Shown here piece after piece: positions 60,557 to 64,000 of a stretch of 64,000 bases of DNA. The stretch spans positions 124,001 to 188,000 of the forward strand of contig BIFV01000013.1 of the NCBI GenBank assembly GCA_003990955.1, written 5' to 3'. This DNA comes from Sporomusaceae bacterium FL31. Lineage in GTDB: Bacteria > Bacillota > Negativicutes > DSM-1736 > Dendrosporobacteraceae. Below the pieces are notes generated by a model. It searched no databases. It was given only the letters and a program-made list of their open reading frames with translations, and was not told the DNA's origin. Every line of letters starts with the position of its first letter. Position 1 is the stretch's first letter. Made by a program: the position numbers and the translations under genes.

Positions 60557-61582
60557 ATGGATAAAATAAGATTAGGCCGAACTAATTTGATGGTAAGCAG
60601 AAGTGGCTTTGGGGCTTTGCCAATACAGCGGATCTCATTTGCAGAAGCTAAGCTCATATTACGAAAAGCTTATGATAATGAAATAAACTTTTTTGATACT
60701 GCCCGTTACTATACGGATAGTGAGGAAAAACTTGGCTATGCTCTTTCAGACGTAAGACATAACATTATTATTGCTACCAAAAGCGCAGCAACGGATAAGA
60801 AAGGGGTATTGCGTGATTTAGAAACCAGTCTGCGAAATTTGAAAACCGACTATATAGACATTTTGCAATTACATAATCCTAAAGATATCCCCGATCCTCA
60901 TGACTCGGAAAGTTCTTATGCAGCTTTAGCCGAAGCCAGGCAAAAGGGAATGATTCGTTTTATCGGGTTTACAAATCACAATATCAAGACTGCCATACAG
61001 GCAGCAGAATCAGATCAATATGATACCATTCAATTTCCACTGAATTCTCTTTCAGCCGATGAAGACTTAAAGATTATCGATGTATGCAAACAAAGAGGGC
61101 TTGGTGTTATAGCAATGAAGGGGTTATCAGGTGGCTTAATTACCAAAGCTGCTACTACATTTGCTTTCCTCAGGCAGTATGATAATGTTGTGCCTATCTG
61201 GGGAATTCAAAAGGCAAGTGAACTGGAGGAATTCATAGCACTGGAAGCCAATCCGCCGGTATTGGATGAAGCCATGTGGAATATGATTCAGCACGACAGA
61301 ACCGAATTGGCAGGGGATTTTTGTCGTGGCTGTGGATATTGCCTGCCTTGCCCTGCTGATATTGAAATACCTACTCAAGCGAGAATATCACTACTTTTAA
61401 GAAGGGCACCTTATCAACCTTTCTTGGCTGATGGCTTTAGAGAAAAAATGGATCGAATTAATCGATGTATTGAGTGTGGCCATTGTAAATCTAAGTGTCC
61501 TTATGCGCTTGATACACCGAATCTTCTGAAGCGCGAGCTGAAAAATTATTATGATTTTTACGAAATTCATAAGCTGGATTAG
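60557..61582 (+). CDS. Aldo/keto reductase with C-terminal ferredoxin-like cluster domain
   Basis: The 341-residue protein has an AKR barrel (GRTNLMVSRSGFGALPIQRI, catalytic Asp/Tyr in FFDTARYYTDSEEKLG, Lys in IIATKSAA, His in LQLHNPKD) plus a C-terminal extension with CRGCGYCLPCPADIEI and CIECGHCKSKCPY, typical of Fe-S-containing AKRs in anaerobes. Such fused proteins probably take electrons from ferredoxin or NAD(P)H to reduce aldehydes. Starts at ATG 60557 with agaggga. Stand-alone unit. Confidence 0.92.
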   Translation: MDKIRLGRTNLMVSRSGFGALPIQRISFAEAKLILRKAYDNEINFFDTARYYTDSEEKLGYALSDVRHNIIIATKSAATDKKGVLRDLETSLRNLKTDYIDILQLHNPKDIPDPHDSESSYAALAEARQKGMIRFIGFTNHNIKTAIQAAESDQYDTIQFPLNSLSADEDLKIIDVCKQRGLGVIAMKGLSGGLITKAATTFAFLRQYDNVVPIWGIQKASELEEFIALEANPPVLDEAMWNMIQHDRTELAGDFCRGCGYCLPCPADIEIPTQARISLLLRRAPYQPFLADGFREKMDRINRCIECGHCKSKCPYALDTPNLLKRELKNYYDFYEIHKLD

Positions 61583-61755
61583 TTGGGATGAGCTGTTGCT
61601 GAGATGAGAGTTACATGATGTCCAAACAGCGTTTTTAGAAATATCCTAATCTGTGGATAAGGTATAACAGATGGGCAGAAGTAGGACACTAAAAAGGGAA
61701 TGCTGATAGGAAACTAGGATGCAAAAAGATAAGAGGAAGAAATGGAGAAAGAGAC

Positions 61756-63234
61756 ATGGCGACAAAGGGACAAATAATCATCAAAACTGGCTGGAACTTA
61801 GATAACAGCTATGCCCGTCTGCCCAAAATGTTTTTTACCAGACTTAATCCAACTCCTGTACGTTCACCAAAGTTGGTCATTCTCAATGATCAACTGGCAG
61901 TATCTCTGGGACTGAACGTCCAAGCCCTGCAAAGCGAAGCGGGGGTAGCCGTGCTTGCTGGCAATCAGATACCTGAAGGAGCTTTACCGCTTGCGCAAGC
62001 TTACGCAGCGCATCAATTTGGTCACTTTAACTTACTCGGCGATGGCCGGGCGATTCTGCTCGGTGAGCAGATTACGCCTCAGGGCGGGCGGGTTGATATT
62101 CAGCTCAAAGGTTCAGGTAGGACGCCATATTCCCGTCGGGGTGATGGTCGAGCCGCATTGGGCCCGATGCTGCGTGAATACATAATCAGTGAAGCAATGC
62201 ACGCGCTTGGGATTGATACTACTCGCAGCCTGGCAGTGGTGGCAACTGGTGAACCGGTAATCCGTGAAACCCAGCTGCCTGGTGCGATTCTTACTCGTGT
62301 GGCTGACAGCCATCTGCGCGTAGGCACTTTTCAATACGTTTCAAAATGGGGAACTGTTGAGGATCTGCGGGCGCTTGCCGATTATACTTTGCAACGGCAT
62401 TTCTCGTATGTTGGGGCTGATTCGGACCGGTATTTTCGGCTGCTTCAAGAAGTCATCAAGCATCAGGCTTCACTGATTGCCAAATGGCAGCTAGTTGGTT
62501 TTATCCATGGGGTAATGAATACTGACAACATGGCTGTTAGTGGAGAAACCATTGATTATGGTCCTTGTGCTTTTATGGATGTCTATGACCCGGCAACGGT
62601 ATTCAGTTCTATCGATGCTCATGGCCGCTATGCTTATGGCAATCAGCCCTATATTGCCGGGTGGAATCTCTCGCGCTTTGCTGAAACCTTATTACCGCTG
62701 CTGCATGTCAATCAGGATCAGGCAATTGAACTGGCACAGGCTGCTATTTCCGATTATACTGAGTTGTATCACCGCAATTGGCTCACAGGAATGAGAGCGA
62801 AACTGGGAATATTTAATGCAGAGGAACAGGATGAATCGTTGATTGAAAGCCTTCTTGATCTGATGAAAAAGCATCGTGCGGACTATACCAATACCTTTCG
62901 TGCATTAACTTTAGAAACGTCTGAGGATATGGTTCTGTTTAGTACTCCGGAATTTAGTCAATGGCGTGGGCTGTGGCAGGCAAGACTAGGCAGACAACAA
63001 GAAACAAGAACATCCTCATATCAGTTGATGAAAAAAAGCAATCCTGCGATAATCCCGAGGAATCACCGGGTAGAAGCGGCGCTTGCAAGCGCAGTGCAGC
63101 AGGAAGACTACAGCGTGATGGAACGGCTGCTTGTTGTTCTCGAAAGTCCTTATGCGTACACTCCAGAACAAGCCGATTACTCCACTCTGCCTGAACTTTC
63201 AGATCGCCCTTATCAGACATTCTGCGGTACCTAA
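61756..63234 (+). CDS. selO: Protein adenylyltransferase SelO (YdiU/UPF0061)
   Basis: The 492-residue pseudokinase-fold protein has the SelO core: [48 protein letters not shown] (nucleotide and metal site), [17 protein letters not shown] and [15 protein letters not shown] with Asn/Asp ligands. It AMPylates Ser/Thr/Tyr residues in response to redox stress. The C-terminus ends TFCGT: it keeps one Cys but not the CxxU/CxxC of selenoprotein SelO. The stop is TAA, with no in-frame TGA readthrough. A terminator hairpin follows. Confidence 0.95.
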   Translation: MATKGQIIIKTGWNLDNSYARLPKMFFTRLNPTPVRSPKLVILNDQLAVSLGLNVQALQSEAGVAVLAGNQIPEGALPLAQAYAAHQFGHFNLLGDGRAILLGEQITPQGGRVDIQLKGSGRTPYSRRGDGRAALGPMLREYIISEAMHALGIDTTRSLAVVATGEPVIRETQLPGAILTRVADSHLRVGTFQYVSKWGTVEDLRALADYTLQRHFSYVGADSDRYFRLLQEVIKHQASLIAKWQLVGFIHGVMNTDNMAVSGETIDYGPCAFMDVYDPATVFSSIDAHGRYAYGNQPYIAGWNLSRFAETLLPLLHVNQDQAIELAQAAISDYTELYHRNWLTGMRAKLGIFNAEEQDESLIESLLDLMKKHRADYTNTFRALTLETSEDMVLFSTPEFSQWRGLWQARLGRQQETRTSSYQLMKKSNPAIIPRNHRVEAALASAVQQEDYSVMERLLVVLESPYAYTPEQADYSTLPELSDRPYQTFCGT

Positions 63235-63346
63235 TCATGAATGCTGTCATTTAAAAGTAACATGGAGTGCGGAATGGGTACCGAGCGGCTAGGAAGAAAG
63301 CTAATCCAGCATATAAAAAGAGCAATGAAGACGTAGGCTTTGTTTT

Positions 63347-63379
63347 TTAACCTTCTCTCAATCCTGGAGAGAAGGTTAA
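63347..63379. terminator. Hairpin terminator after selO
   Basis: TTAACCTTCTCTC and GAGAGAAGGTTAA exact 13-base arms with a 7-base loop and flanking T/A runs. The AT-rich stretch from here to 63809 shows no gene. Confidence 0.88.
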
Positions 63380-63809
63380 AATATTTTCTGCAATATAGCC
63401 ATGTGTCCTTTCCAACTAGAAAATAGGTAATTTTCTTGGTGCAGCTAGAAGCCTTTTAGATCAAATAAATATCATTAAAATAATACAAATGTATTTTAAG
63501 TAAAAACGATTACACAATTAGAGACGCAGTTATTTGTATATGCCGGATTTTATGATGTGAAATAAAATAGCTGCAAACAAACAGAATTCTGAGAAAAGGT
63601 GATTGCGGCAATTCGTTTTAAGAAAACTATATTTGACGAAATGTATATTCCATATAAACAATTGTTTAAAAAGTTTATATAATTATTTAAAAAACATAGA
63701 AATAATTTAAAATAAAAAGGAATATTATTTTAATGACTTAAAAATGAATTTTTGTTATGCTTATAAAAACGGCATCTAAGTTTTAAATGACAAGAAAGCG
63801 AGGGCAACA

Positions 63810-63911
63810 ATGGTACGTAGACTATGGCCTCATCCTTGGATAGTGGGAGGGATAGACTTTGAACATTGTGTAGAAAAGTGCGGCCAATTCCAGGTTGACA
63901 AAACTGATTAG
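63810..63911 (+). CDS. Small ORF (33 residues), possible leader peptide
   Basis: ATG at 63810 follows GCGAGGG at 63798-63804 with proper spacing and encodes a 33-residue peptide with WPHPWIVGG and two Cys. It stops at 63911, sixteen bases before the next start codon, so it could couple translation to the transporter gene. Too short for statistical support. Confidence 0.4.
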   Translation: MVRRLWPHPWIVGGIDFEHCVEKCGQFQVDKTD

Positions 63912-63926
63912 AAGAGGAGTATACAT

Positions 63927-64000
63927 ATGAAACAAGTAGATTTTATGAGTCATGAGCTGAACGTTCCTGAACTTACGTTTCGAGGAATGTTGCTTGGAAT
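63927..64000 (+). CDS. Start of a probable OPT-family oligopeptide transporter (cut by window)
   Basis: The frame opens with ATG at 63927 after AGAGGAG and reads MKQVDFMSHELNVPELTFRG before the window ends. The ELTxRG/AxLLG pattern is typical of the N-terminus of OPT-family transporters. Only 24 codons are present, so the assignment is provisional. Confidence 0.5.
   Translation, partial: MKQVDFMSHELNVPELTFRGMLLG

Overview
ORGANISM. The window is a gene-dense, low-to-moderate GC chromosomal segment (about 40-45% GC by eye) with strong Gram-positive-type Shine-Dalgarno sequences (GGAGG) and many perfect hairpin terminators. The gene set suggests a strictly or mostly anaerobic, spore-former-lineage Firmicute of the Sporomusa/Pelosinus type (Negativicutes) or a relative. 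It includes a CO dehydrogenase with a CooA CO sensor very like that of Carboxydothermus, a 2-oxoacid:ferredoxin oxidoreductase, siroheme decarboxylases (the anaerobic heme route), molybdenum hydroxylases of the xanthine dehydrogenase type, alpha-ribazole salvage for cobalamin, MocR regulators and a sigma-54 activator. No rRNA, tRNA, CRISPR array, prophage or complete insertion sequence was seen. LAYOUT. 1-2852: end of a tripartite tricarboxylate transporter (TctA, TctC) and a methyltransferase. 3009-9941: 2-oxoacid oxidoreductase (two genes), then cooF-cooS-cooC-cooA behind a CooA-type promoter. 10158-12092: NorC/NorB nitric oxide reductase. 12240-19623: aminotransferase; a PAS/sigma-54 activator next to an unknown membrane protein with its own -24/-12 promoter; an ABC importer; a Nim-like flavoprotein. 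19681-24640: CoA-disulfide reductase/rhodanese with an ArsR regulator, a GNAT, a ferritin-like protein and two cell-wall proteins. 24757-26236: cobalamin riboswitch controlling the alpha-ribazole transporter and kinase. 26306-35144: FMN protein, MBL hydrolase, MoaA, VOC protein, MocR/BenE pair, siroheme decarboxylase pair, second MocR. 35447-40244: frameshifted diguanylate cyclase, membrane proteins, a DapA-family remnant and tartronate semialdehyde reductase. 40307-43810: two YidC paralogues bracketing a C39-like peptidase and a peptidoglycan amidase. 44160-51883: molybdenum hydroxylase cluster. 51981-63234: transporters, regulators, Fe-S oxidoreductases and SelO. 63810-64000: a small ORF and the first codons of what looks like an OPT transporter. 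HOW IT FITS TOGETHER. CO oxidation electrons would leave CooS through CooF; CooA, a heme sensor, would switch the operon on through a site centred exactly 41.5 bases before the predicted start. NorBC and CooA both need heme, and AhbA/AhbB further along supply a step of heme synthesis from siroheme. MoaA and the MobA-like proteins serve the molybdenum enzymes. Several regulatory sites can be read directly: the CooA site, the sigma-54 promoter, a MocR direct repeat, an ArsR-type palindrome, and a palindrome shared by two distant promoters. The least explained parts are the YidC/C39/amidase island, the sigma-54-driven membrane protein, NorC lacking any methionine ligand, and structured leaders near 58.7-59.1 kb.
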